Assembly (NCBI RefSeq): GCF_029964055.1
Contig: NZ_CP124836.1
Coordinates: forward strand, 3,534,001-3,598,000
DNA length: 64,000 bases
Origin: Arthrobacter sp. EM1
GTDB taxonomy: Bacteria > Actinomycetota > Actinomycetes > Actinomycetales > Micrococcaceae
Direction of reading: 5' to 3'
Shown: positions 34,668-42,808 of the stretch, piece by piece
How positions within the stretch are numbered: position 1 is the first letter of the stretch
How the letters are laid out: each line of letters begins with the position of its first letter
The notes under the pieces: model-generated
What the model was told of the DNA's origin: nothing
Database searches by the model: none
Seen by the model: only the letters and a program-made list of their open reading frames with translations
Program-made: the position numbers and the translations under genes

Positions 34668-36115
34668 AGCTTCACCGCCGCGGTCGGTGTGTCCGGGCTG
34701 GTCCGTCCGGTACCGGGCGCGGCGGCCGGCTTCGAAGGCATGGCAGGGGTGACTTTCTGTTGGTCGGGTTGTTCGCCGGGGGCCAGCGGGGTCGTATCGA
34801 CCGGGCCGCGTGCCGTGTGCGAGATCATCAGCAACAGTCCAACGATGATCCAGTTGGCCAGCAGGGAAGAGCCGCCGGCGGCCAGGAAGGGCGTGGTGAG
34901 GCCGGTGAGGGGAATGAGCCGTGTGACGCCGCCAATGACGACGAAGCACTGCAGTGCAATCGCGAAGGACAGTCCGGTGGCCAGCAGCTTCCCGAACGCG
35001 TCCCTCGTCCCCAGCGCAGCGCGGAAGCCGCGGGTGAAGAGCAACAGGTACATCAGCACGATCGCGAACAGGCCGATGAGTCCCAGTTCCTCACCGAAGG
35101 ACGCGATAATCATGTCGCTGTTGGCGAATGGGACAAGATTGGGGCGTCCCTGGCCGAGGCCGGTGCCCACCAGGCCGCCGTTGGCCATACCGAACAAGCC
35201 CTCAACGATTTGCAGGCTGCCGCCAAACTCGCGGCCGTAGACCTCGTCTGTGAAGGCGTTGACCCAGCCGTCGATCCGCAGGGCCACGTGCGAGAAGACC
35301 CGGGACGCCACAAACCCGCCGGCAGCGAGCAGCCCGATCCCGATGATCACCCAGCTGATACGGCTCGTGGCGACATAGATCATCACGAGGAAAAGCCCGA
35401 AGAACAGGACTGAGGATCCCAGGTCCCGCTGAAAGATCAGCACGCCGATGCTCACGAGCCAGGCCGCCAGCATGGGGCCCATGTCCTTGAATCTGGGGAA
35501 TTGGATGGGGCCGACTTTCCGGCCGGCCAACAGGATGAGATCCCGGTTGGAGGAAAGGTACCCTGCAAAGAATATTGCGAGCGTGATCTTCGCGATTTCA
35601 CCGGGCTGGAAGGTCATCGAGCCAAATCTGATCCACACCCGGGCGCCCAGGATTTCACCGGCCGAGACGCCGGGAAGAAGCGGAAGGATCAACAGGAGCG
35701 CGCTGACGGCAAGCGAGATGTAGGTGAAACGGCGAAGGACCCGATGGTCCTTGAGGAACCAAATGACGGCGATTGAAACTGCCATGGCCACCAGCGTCCA
35801 GCGCAGCTGGTTGTTTCCCGTGTCTTCCCCGACCCGGTCGAGTCGGTGGATCATGGCGAGGCCGAGTCCATTCAGGGCGATCACCAGCGGAAGAATAACC
35901 GGATCGGCATATTTCGCGCGGAGGCGCAGCACGATGTGGAATACGAAGGCAGCGGCCGCCAACAGGCTGGACTGGAACCAGAACTCCGGGTCGAATGCCT
36001 TCTGCTGGTCCGCGCCGACCAGTACGTTGGCGCCGATGCCGACGGTGAGGGCCAGTACAAGCAGGACCAGTTCAACATTCCGCCGGGGCTTTGGCGTGGA
36101 CTCTATCGGTGTCAT
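34664..36115 (-). CDS. rodA: SEDS-family peptidoglycan glycosyltransferase (RodA/FtsW)
   Basis: Polytopic membrane glycosyltransferase polymerising lipid II, partner of PbpA. In 483 aa there are about ten membrane helices, with the family segments FGSMTFQPGEIAKI, IFQRDLGSSVLFFGLF and the C-terminal pattern GGVTRLIPLTGLTTPFLAAG. The cytoplasmic tail of about 45 residues is Pro/Thr-rich and may be phosphorylated by the neighbouring kinases. The ATG overlaps the pstP stop (ATGA). Confidence 0.96.
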   Translation of the reverse strand: MTPIESTPKPRRNVELVLLVLALTVGIGANVLVGADQQKAFDPEFWFQSSLLAAAAFVFHIVLRLRAKYADPVILPLVIALNGLGLAMIHRLDRVGEDTGNNQLRWTLVAMAVSIAVIWFLKDHRVLRRFTYISLAVSALLLILPLLPGVSAGEILGARVWIRFGSMTFQPGEIAKITLAIFFAGYLSSNRDLILLAGRKVGPIQFPRFKDMGPMLAAWLVSIGVLIFQRDLGSSVLFFGLFLVMIYVATSRISWVIIGIGLLAAGGFVASRVFSHVALRIDGWVNAFTDEVYGREFGGSLQIVEGLFGMANGGLVGTGLGQGRPNLVPFANSDMIIASFGEELGLIGLFAIVLMYLLLFTRGFRAALGTRDAFGKLLATGLSFAIALQCFVVIGGVTRLIPLTGLTTPFLAAGGSSLLANWIIVGLLLMISHTARGPVDTTPLAPGEQPDQQKVTPAMPSKPAAAPGTGRTSPDTPTAAVKL

Positions 36116-37773
36116 TTGGCACCCTCACAGCTCGGAGCGGTCGACGACGGCGCTGGCGTGGCGCTGCCGGCCCCGCCCGGACTCGCGGTATTTCCCGGAG
36201 CCGATGACGCACCTGGGCTAGCCGGCGCCGGAGATGGCGTGATGCACTCGTCTGCGGGGGCTGTGGTTCCGGTGCGCTCCAGGTTCTTGACGATCCGCTG
36301 GGCATCGTAGAGATCCCTGGCAGGCACAGTCTGTCGGACCCGCTGCTGGGAGAATTCCGGCAGAGCCGACATCCGGACCTCGGTCACCGTTTCGAGCCTG
36401 GATAACTGGATGGGTCCCAGGCGTTGGGAGACCCCGTTGAAGATGGCTACATGCTGGTCCTGCTCGCCAATGTAGTACCGGGTCTGGGTCCAGGCGTAGC
36501 CCAGCCACAGACCGACGGCGAGCAGTGCCAGGATGGCGGCGGCGATTGCGATCGTCACCCAGCGGCGCGGCCGTCCGTCCGGGCTGAACTCCTCGGCTTC
36601 TTCTTTGGCCTGTTCCGACTTGTGGGTCAGGACGGTCGCGGCCCGGCGCGCCATGGTGCGCCCGGCGATGGTGGGAATGGAGCCGGATTCGGCAGCGGTG
36701 GCTGCTGCCCCCACAAGCTCGTGCGGCCGGCCGGAGAGTTCCTCGCGGAGGACCTCCGCGGAAAGGTGCTCACCCAAGTGCGGATCGGTGGAGTTTTCCG
36801 GCTCTTCCTGCGGCCTGACCCTCTCTGCTGAGCTCGGTGCCCCGGCGGTGTCCTTCGGGGTACCCGGTGACGAGGCCGCGGATTTGGCCGCTGCGCCGAA
36901 GGTGCTCCCGGTGGCCTGCTCGGTCCTTTCGGACCCGCCGGAGGCCACGATGGGGCTCTCTGGAGCCGGAACAACATCGACGGCGGCCGTCCGGACGTCG
37001 TCGGCGGTCTGTTCGACGATCTCCAGCATCACGACCGTCACATTGTCCGGGGCGCCTGCTTCGAGCGTGAGATCGACCAGCAGTTCGGCGCATTCACGCA
37101 GATCCCTGGTCTCCCGGACCGTGCGTTCCACGACGTGGCCGGCCACGTAATTCAGTCCGTCTGAGCAGAGCAGCCAGCGTTCGCCCGGCTCCACTTCGAG
37201 GGTGTCCAGGTCCAGCTCCGGGCTCGCGTCGACGTCACCGAGGACGCGCATCAGGACATTTTTGTGTGGATGGGTTTCGGCCTCTTCGGGCCGGAGCCGC
37301 CCTTCGTCGATGAGGCGCTGGACGAAGGTGTGGTCCACACTTACCTGCTCGTATTCACCGTTTCGAAGCCGGTATGCGCGTGAGTCACCAATGTGGGCGA
37401 AGTGGAGTTTGCCTTCGGCCAGCAGGAGGGCAGTGACGGTGGTGCCCATACCGGCCAATTTGGGATCAATGTGAACGAGTTCGGAGAGCAGCGAGTTGGC
37501 AGTCTGGATCTCGTCCGCCAGTATGGTGCCCGCGTCGCCGTCGTAGTCGTCGCTATCCAGATGGATCATGTCCAGCACCGTTGCGGCAGAGGCGACATCA
37601 CCTCCGGCGTGTCCGCCCATACCGTCGGCAACGACGGCGAGGTGGCGGCCAACGTAGGCGGAGTCGTCGTTTTTTCCGCGCACCCTGCCGACGTCGGAAC
37701 GCGCGGCATAGCGCATGATCAGTGGCCGCTTTGAGGCGGGTGCCTTGCCTGCGGGAAGGTCGGTGGCAGCCAT
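36112..37773 (-). CDS. pstP: PP2C-family serine/threonine phosphatase PstP
   Basis: Removes phosphates placed by PknA and PknB. In 553 aa the N-terminal catalytic domain (about 18-255) has SDVGRVRGKNDDSAY, VADGMGGHAGGD, GDSRAYRLR, LCSDGLN and APDNVTVV, the metal-binding PP2C motifs. A long acidic low-complexity linker follows, then a membrane helix (about 425-447, beginning WVTIAIAAAILALLAV) and an extracellular domain with a Pro/Ala/Ser tail. It begins 2 bp after fhaB. Confidence 0.96.
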   Translation of the reverse strand: MAATDLPAGKAPASKRPLIMRYAARSDVGRVRGKNDDSAYVGRHLAVVADGMGGHAGGDVASAATVLDMIHLDSDDYDGDAGTILADEIQTANSLLSELVHIDPKLAGMGTTVTALLLAEGKLHFAHIGDSRAYRLRNGEYEQVSVDHTFVQRLIDEGRLRPEEAETHPHKNVLMRVLGDVDASPELDLDTLEVEPGERWLLCSDGLNYVAGHVVERTVRETRDLRECAELLVDLTLEAGAPDNVTVVMLEIVEQTADDVRTAAVDVVPAPESPIVASGGSERTEQATGSTFGAAAKSAASSPGTPKDTAGAPSSAERVRPQEEPENSTDPHLGEHLSAEVLREELSGRPHELVGAAATAAESGSIPTIAGRTMARRAATVLTHKSEQAKEEAEEFSPDGRPRRWVTIAIAAAILALLAVGLWLGYAWTQTRYYIGEQDQHVAIFNGVSQRLGPIQLSRLETVTEVRMSALPEFSQQRVRQTVPARDLYDAQRIVKNLERTGTTAPADECITPSPAPASPGASSAPGNTASPGGAGSATPAPSSTAPSCEGAK

Positions 37774-37775
37774 GG

Positions 37776-38255
37776 CTACGGCCTCAATTCAATGACCGTC
37801 TTGCCGATTCTCACGGGGACACCCAACTCGACGGGCAGGGCCCGGGTGAGCTGCTGATCGGCCAGATAGGTGCCGTTTGTCGAGCCAAGGTCTTCAATGA
37901 ACCAGCGGCTGCCCTGCGGGAACAAGCGCGCGTGGCGTCCCGAGGCGTAGTCATCCTCCAACACAAGAGTGGCTTCCTGGGCGCGGCCCAGCAGGATGGG
38001 GCTCGCCGCCAACTGGATCGTTGTGCCCTTGAGCGGACCCTCCGTGACGACCAGTTGGCGGGGCTGCTGTTTGGCGGGGGTGGCCGGCTCGGCCAGGGCC
38101 GGGTTTTTCCGCACCTGCCGCGCCGTCGGGGCGCCGGCCGCTGCCTTGCGGCCAATCATAAGATCGCGCCGCATGGCGGCAACGATGCTGAAGATCAGCA
38201 CCCAGAGGAGCAGGAGGAAACCGAAGCGCAGGGCGGTGATCGTCAGTTCGCTCAC
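37776..38255 (-). CDS. fhaB: FHA-domain protein FhaB (FipA type)
   Basis: Phosphothreonine-binding adaptor, 159 aa: an N-terminal membrane helix (about 7-28) and a C-terminal FHA domain (about 70-157) with the signature ILLGRAQEATLVL, YASGRHARLF and LGSTNGTYL. In mycobacteria FhaB/FipA links FtsZ and FtsQ and is a PknA substrate. It starts at GTG overlapping the fhaA stop by 4 bp. Confidence 0.94.
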   Translation of the reverse strand: MSELTITALRFGFLLLLWVLIFSIVAAMRRDLMIGRKAAAGAPTARQVRKNPALAEPATPAKQQPRQLVVTEGPLKGTTIQLAASPILLGRAQEATLVLEDDYASGRHARLFPQGSRWFIEDLGSTNGTYLADQQLTRALPVELGVPVRIGKTVIELRP

Positions 38256-38992
38256 CGGCGGCCACCCGGGTTGGCGGGCAAAAGGCGGAAGATGATTTTG
38301 GTCCGTCCCATAGTGATTGTGGTGCCGTCGGTGAGTTCCGAGGACCCCACGACCTTGTGGCCGTTGACGTAGCTGCCGTTGGTGGAGCCCAGATCGACGG
38401 CCTGGGCGGTCCCCTGCCCCGTCCGGATTTCCAGGTGGCGGCGGGAAACGCCGGTGTCGTCGATGAGGATGTCTGCTTCGGAAGAACGTCCCAAAACGAT
38501 TGACGGAGCGTTCAGCGAGTACCGCTGCCCATCGATGTCCAGAACCGGCTGCATCCGAGAGGGCTGGCGCGTCGGTGCGGCCGGCATGCCGCCATGCCCC
38601 GCCGGCTGCGGGGCGGAGGGGGTCTTTTCGGTCCGCGACGTGATTTCGAAGGCTCCGGCGCGGCGTTCCTCATCACGGCGGAAACTGATCCGGACCGGGC
38701 CCTGGAGGGTGTACCCCTGGCTGCGAACGTGGTTGATCACAACATCGCACAGTTCTTCCGCAAGGGGAGTGCCCCATTCCTGGGCCCGCTCGAAGTCGGA
38801 GTCACTGAGGAGGATGTCAAAGACGTTGGGAGCAAGGGTCCGCCCCGCCGCGATGGTGATGGCCTTGTTATCCACCTGGCGGCGGAGGTGGCTGGCAATC
38901 TCGACCGGCTCAACCTGGGCGCGGGAACCGGTGGAGAAGACCCCGCGGACGGCCTTTTCGATGCCGCGCTCGACTTTGTCCAGCAATCCCAT
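38252..38992 (-). CDS. fhaA: DUF3662/FHA-domain protein FhaA
   Basis: First gene of the kinase operon, 246 aa. It has an N-terminal DUF3662 domain (about 1-115, beginning MGLLDKVERGIEKAVRGVFS), a Pro/Ala linker, and a C-terminal FHA domain with IVLGRSSEADILI, VSRRHLEI and LGSTNGSYVNG. In mycobacteria FhaA binds the pseudokinase MviN to restrain peptidoglycan synthesis. The ATG has AAGGAGA upstream. The Mtb protein is about twice as long because of a longer linker. Confidence 0.94.
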   Translation of the reverse strand: MGLLDKVERGIEKAVRGVFSTGSRAQVEPVEIASHLRRQVDNKAITIAAGRTLAPNVFDILLSDSDFERAQEWGTPLAEELCDVVINHVRSQGYTLQGPVRISFRRDEERRAGAFEITSRTEKTPSAPQPAGHGGMPAAPTRQPSRMQPVLDIDGQRYSLNAPSIVLGRSSEADILIDDTGVSRRHLEIRTGQGTAQAVDLGSTNGSYVNGHKVVGSSELTDGTTITMGRTKIIFRLLPANPGGRR

Positions 38993-39432
38993 GGTCCTTC
39001 TCCTTTCGTGACGACTGCAGGGCAGAATTCTGTCCGGAACTCGGTTTCCCGCATCTGCGGGAGCCCGCTGGTAACGGGCACTCCTAATCAGATACTACTG
39101 GGCGAGTCTGGAAATGGCCTTAATGCGGGCCACCGCTGCGTGCCAGGGAAAATACCTCGGAGCCCTCCTGACGTGCGCTGACACCTGCTTAATCCGCCCG
39201 GCGCGAAGACCTCCGTTTCTCCGCGGCGGTCGCATCCCGGGTGCCGGCCGGAGCCGGATTCCGGGTGCGGCGGGTGGCTGAAGTCTTCCCCTGGCTGGCC
39301 CTTCGGCTCCGCCGGGGTCCCCCTCCGGGGGTCGATTGGCCTTTTCCCGCTCTTGTCCGTTATGCTTGATCTCGCTGCTTTCACGAGGTTGGCGGTCCGG
39401 ATTCCGGGCCCGGATTAAGTGGAAGAAGTTGC
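38993..39432. other. Gene-free region between fhaA and tRNA-Leu
   Basis: A 440-bp divergent gap that must carry the promoter of the fhaA-to-pknB operon (minus strand) and that of tRNA-Leu (plus strand). I see a possible minus-strand -10 (TAGTAT, 39097-39092) without a good -35, and a GC-rich hairpin (GGGGTCCCCCTCCGGGGG, around 39314-39331). There is no gene and no clear repeat. Confidence 0.5.
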
Positions 39433-39515
39433 GCGCGAGTGGCGGAACGGCAGACGCGCTGGCTTCAGGTGCCAGTGTCCGAAAGGGCGTGGGGGTTCAA
39501 ATCCCCCCTCGCGCA
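39433..39515 (+). tRNA. tRNA-Leu (anticodon CAG)
   Basis: 83 nt class II tRNA. The acceptor GCGCGAG/CTCGCGC, the long variable arm TGTCCGAAAGGGCG and the T-arm GGGGGTTCAAATCCCCC all pair. The anticodon CAG is at 39466-39468 and reads CTG, a favoured codon in high-GC genomes. CCA is not encoded. Confidence 0.98.
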
Positions 39516-39521
39516 CGCACT

Positions 39522-39554
39522 AGAACCCCGGTCTTCGGACCGGGGTTCTTTTTT
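39522..39554 (+). terminator. Rho-independent terminator after tRNA-Leu
   Basis: A 12-bp perfect stem, AGAACCCCGGTC/GACCGGGGTTCT, capped by a stable TTCG tetraloop, is followed by five T. It begins 7 bp after the tRNA. Confidence 0.95.
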
Positions 39555-39593
39555 GTGCGCTCCCGGGCCCTTCGGAGGGCCGGACCCGGACGG

Positions 39594-40283
39594 CTAGACC
39601 CGCAGCGCGCCGAAACCGGTGACAAGCGTGTCGAGTCCCAGCTCAAATGCGGCGTCGGCCTGATTCGCGTGCCCTTGCTCGGCCAGGCGAGCCACGGCTT
39701 CCGTGAAATTCGGTGTCGACGCAGCCATTCGGCCGGAGTCAAAAATGTCCGCGGGTGCAGTGACGTCATACGCCGAGCCGAAAATGAAGGATTCCAGGGC
39801 CACAATTGCGGAAATAATCCGCTCCTGCGGGAAACCGGCTCGGCCGAATCCGGCGCTGACGGCCTCGTACATGGCGAGGGTCTTGGGCGCGTCGGTGACC
39901 GGGAGCACTGCAATCACCGGGATCAGGGGGGTGTGCTGGGAGAACACGTTCCGGTAGCTCCAGGCCCACCTGCGCACGGCCTGGTCCCACGGTTCGGCGT
40001 CGAAGGCTGACACGTCAACGAAGGACGTGAGGTGGTCCTGGACCAGCACCAGTACGTCCTGTTTGGACGAGACGTGGTTGTACAAGGCCGACGGAGCGAC
40101 GTTGAGCGTCCGCGCCAATGCGGCCATCGTAAATCCGCCGTAGCCGCTCTTGCCGATGAGCTGAAGCGCCGCCACGGTGATGACGTCCTGATCGAGGATG
40201 GCGGCAGCAGGCCGGCCAGCCCTGCGGCGGGGTTTTGCGCCCTGGCGGTGCGGTTCTGCGGGGGCACTGGTTGATGCCGGCAT
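39594..40283 (-). CDS. TetR-family transcriptional regulator
   Basis: Probable repressor of the divergent putrescine genes. In 229 aa there is a basic Arg/Pro-rich N-terminal tail, a TetR helix-turn-helix (about 40-80, with FTMAALARTLNVAPSALYNHV), and a C-terminal ligand domain of the TetR_C type. I chose the ATG at 40283 after AAAGG; a longer frame to 40412 would run through the operator. It faces puo across 170 bp that contain a 23-bp palindrome. The inducer may be putrescine or an oxidation product; this is inferred from context. Confidence 0.9.
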   Translation of the reverse strand: MPASTSAPAEPHRQGAKPRRRAGRPAAAILDQDVITVAALQLIGKSGYGGFTMAALARTLNVAPSALYNHVSSKQDVLVLVQDHLTSFVDVSAFDAEPWDQAVRRWAWSYRNVFSQHTPLIPVIAVLPVTDAPKTLAMYEAVSAGFGRAGFPQERIISAIVALESFIFGSAYDVTAPADIFDSGRMAASTPNFTEAVARLAEQGHANQADAAFELGLDTLVTGFGALRV

Positions 40284-40393
40284 TCCTGGCCTTTCTGCTG
40301 TGGGGCGGTTCTCCCATTCTGCCCTTACTTTGCGTCCGAATTTTCTTCGCCTGAAGGTCTTCCCTAGCGCACCCGATGGGTCTATAGTCGAGT

Positions 40394-40416
40394 CTAAATG
40401 AATGGCATTCATTTAG
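40394..40416. promoter_or_regulatory. 23-bp palindromic operator between tetR and puo
   Basis: Perfect palindrome with 11-bp arms (CTAAATGAATG and its complement) around a central G. It lies 5 bp downstream of a possible -10 (TATAGT, 40383-40388; weak -35 TTCCCT at 40360) and 36 bp before the puo start, so a bound TetR dimer would block puo transcription. Its AT-rich sequence stands out from the surrounding GC-rich DNA. Confidence 0.75.
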
Positions 40417-40452
40417 TGGGCCGCATCACTTCGCGGCCACGGAGAGGACATC

Positions 40453-41844
40453 ATGCTGGAACTTGACCGCGACGTCGTTATTGTCGGAGCCGGGCCCGCC
40501 GGGCTGACCGCAGCCCGTGAACTGAAAAAGGCCGGCCTAAGCGTGGCCGTGCTGGAAGCGCGCGACCGCGTTGGCGGCCGCACCTGGACCGATACCATCG
40601 ATGGCGCCATGCTCGAAATCGGTGGCCAGTGGGTCTCCCCGGATCAGACCGAACTGCTGGCGCTCCTCGACGATCTGGGCCTCCACACCTATTCCCGCTA
40701 CCGCGACGGCGAGTCCGTCTATATCGGATCCAACGGTAAGCGCACGCTCTATTCGGGGGCTACCTTCCCGGTCAGCGAGAGGACCGCGACCGAAATGGAC
40801 AAGCTCACGGCGCTGCTGGACTCCCTCGCCGCCGAGATTGGCCCCACCGAGCCGTGGGCGCATCCCAAGGCCCGAGAGTTGGACACCATCTCCTTCCACC
40901 ACTGGCTGCGGGAGAACTCCACGGAGGAGGAAGCCTGCAACAATATCGGCCTCTTTATTGCAGGTGGCATGCTGACCAAGCCGGCCCACGCTTTTTCGGC
41001 CCTGCAGGCGGTGCTGATGGCTGCCTCCGCAGGATCCTTCAGCCACCTCACCGATGAGGACTTTATCCTCGACAAGCGCGTCGTTGGGGGAATGCAGCAG
41101 GTCTCGGTCCTGATGGCCGCCGAACTGGGGAACGACGTTGTATTGGACAGTCCGGTGCGCACCGTCAACTGGAGCGCGGACGCGGGCGGGGAGCAGCGTG
41201 TCACCGCCGTATCGGACCGTGCCACTGTGAACGCGCGGTTCGTTATTATGGCCGTCCCGCCCAACCTGTACTCCCGGGTCTCGTTCAATCCGCCGCTGCC
41301 GCGCCGCCAGCACCAGATGCACCAGCACCAGTCGCTGGGACTGGTGATCAAGGTCCATGCCGTCTACAGCACCCCGTTCTGGCGCGAGGACGGACTCTCC
41401 GGAACCTGCTTCGGCGCCGGCGCCCTGGTCCAGGAGGTCTACGACAACACCAACCACGAGGACCCCCGCGGCACCCTGGTCGGCTTTATCTCGGATGAGA
41501 AGGCCGACGCCATGTTCGAGCTCAGCGCCGAGGAACGCCGCCGCACCATCCTCGAATCGATCGCCGGCTTCCTGGGGGACAAAGCCCTCGAACCGGAGGT
41601 CTACTACGAGTCGGACTGGGGGTCCGAGGAGTGGACGCGCGGCGCCTATGCTTCCAGCTACGACCTGGGTGGACTGCATCGCTACGGAAAGGACCAGCAC
41701 GCACCCGTTGGTCCGATCTACTGGTCCTCCTCCGATCTCGCCGCTGAGGGCTACCAGCATGTCGACGGCGCAGTCCGGATGGGGCGCCACACGGCGGCCC
41801 GGATCGCCGCGGCGGCAGACCGCGCGTCTGTCTCCGCCAATTAG
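40453..41844 (+). CDS. puo: Putrescine oxidase (flavin amine oxidase)
   Basis: FAD enzyme converting putrescine to 4-aminobutanal, ammonia and hydrogen peroxide. In 463 aa the FAD-binding motif VGAGPAGLTAAREL starts at 11, followed by LEARDRVGGRTWTDT and the aromatic-rich EIGGQWVSP; the C-terminal FAD segment is VDGAVRMGRHTAARIA. The N-terminal 100 residues closely resemble, from memory, the Kocuria (Micrococcus) putrescine oxidase. The ATG follows GGAGAGG. It heads an operon with a stress protein and a permease, under the palindrome at 40394. Confidence 0.9.
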   Translation: MLELDRDVVIVGAGPAGLTAARELKKAGLSVAVLEARDRVGGRTWTDTIDGAMLEIGGQWVSPDQTELLALLDDLGLHTYSRYRDGESVYIGSNGKRTLYSGATFPVSERTATEMDKLTALLDSLAAEIGPTEPWAHPKARELDTISFHHWLRENSTEEEACNNIGLFIAGGMLTKPAHAFSALQAVLMAASAGSFSHLTDEDFILDKRVVGGMQQVSVLMAAELGNDVVLDSPVRTVNWSADAGGEQRVTAVSDRATVNARFVIMAVPPNLYSRVSFNPPLPRRQHQMHQHQSLGLVIKVHAVYSTPFWREDGLSGTCFGAGALVQEVYDNTNHEDPRGTLVGFISDEKADAMFELSAEERRRTILESIAGFLGDKALEPEVYYESDWGSEEWTRGAYASSYDLGGLHRYGKDQHAPVGPIYWSSSDLAAEGYQHVDGAVRMGRHTAARIAAAADRASVSAN

Positions 41845-41893
41845 CCCTTTTTTACGGCCCAGCCCGCGCAACCCTCCAGAAAGGACCGGCCAG

Positions 41894-42808
41894 ATGCGTT
41901 ATGTAGTGGGATATTCAGCCAATGCGAGAGGCCACGATGCCATTAACCTGGCCATCTCGCTGGCCCGGGGCCGCGGTGCCAGCCTGGATTTGGTGCTGGC
42001 AGTGCCCGAAATCCAGCAGGTAGCCGCCGCCCATGCACCCAAGGCCGGTTTCGAGACGCTGCTGAACGAGCAGGCACAACAATGGCTCGACGAGGCCCTT
42101 GCCCTCGTTCCGGCGGACGTCCCGGCGCGGGCCCATATCCGCAGCGGAGATTCCGACGCCCGGACACTGATCCAGGCGGCCGAGGAGCTGGGGGCCGACG
42201 TCCTCGTGATCGGGGCCACCAGCAACGGGCTTTTTAAGCGATTTACCATCGGGTCGGTAGCCAGCGCGCTGCTCCACGCATCGACCGTTCCGGTGGCCTT
42301 GGCCCCCCGCGGCTACCACCGGACGGAGGCCCTGGCCCGGATCAGTTGTGGACTCGGCACCCGGACGGGGGCGGAGAAGCTGCTCGACTTCGCCATCGGC
42401 ATGGCAGCGAACCGGTCCGTGCCGCTGCGGGTGGTGTCGTTGCTCGCTCTTGACGGCGGTGATTCGGCAGCGTCGGCCGAGGCCGCCCGCGAGTACGCCG
42501 AAAAGACTGTCGCGGACGCCGCGCCGGCCAGCCCTTCCGGTGACCCGCTCTCGGCCGCCACGGATGTGGTCGTTGCGCAGGGCCGGAGCATCGAAGAGGC
42601 CGTAGACGGCCTCGACTGGGAGGACGGGGAGATCCTGGTCATCGGCTCTAGCCGGCTGGCCCACCCGCGGTCCATATTTCTGGGAAGCACAGCGAACCGC
42701 ATCCTGCGCGCCCTTCCGGTGCCGATGTTTGTGGTACCCAGCGGCTACGAACTCAAGCACCAGAACCATTCAACGTTGAATGACACCTCCGGAGAGGCCC
42801 CATCATGA
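41894..42808 (+). CDS. Tandem-domain universal stress protein
   Basis: A 304-aa protein with two Usp domains (about 1-140 and 145-290), each ending in the ATP-binding pattern: GATSNGLFKRFTIGSVASALL in the first and GSSRLAHPRSIFLGSTANRIL in the second. It starts at ATG 41894; the frame is open far upstream into puo but that part has no match. Its stop overlaps the permease start by 4 bp (ATGA). A role in polyamine stress or in tuning the permease is inferred from the operon only. Confidence 0.88.
   Translation: MRYVVGYSANARGHDAINLAISLARGRGASLDLVLAVPEIQQVAAAHAPKAGFETLLNEQAQQWLDEALALVPADVPARAHIRSGDSDARTLIQAAEELGADVLVIGATSNGLFKRFTIGSVASALLHASTVPVALAPRGYHRTEALARISCGLGTRTGAEKLLDFAIGMAANRSVPLRVVSLLALDGGDSAASAEAAREYAEKTVADAAPASPSGDPLSAATDVVVAQGRSIEEAVDGLDWEDGEILVIGSSRLAHPRSIFLGSTANRILRALPVPMFVVPSGYELKHQNHSTLNDTSGEAPS

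Noticed and set aside
34668-34949. N-terminal extension of pbpA to 34949
   Set aside because: The extension lies wholly within rodA, has no family match, and the GTG at 34667 gives the standard GTGA overlap and a correct membrane anchor.
40284-40412. N-terminal extension of the TetR regulator to 40412
   Set aside because: It would translate the palindromic operator and promoter region; the ATG at 40283 has a ribosome site and normal length.
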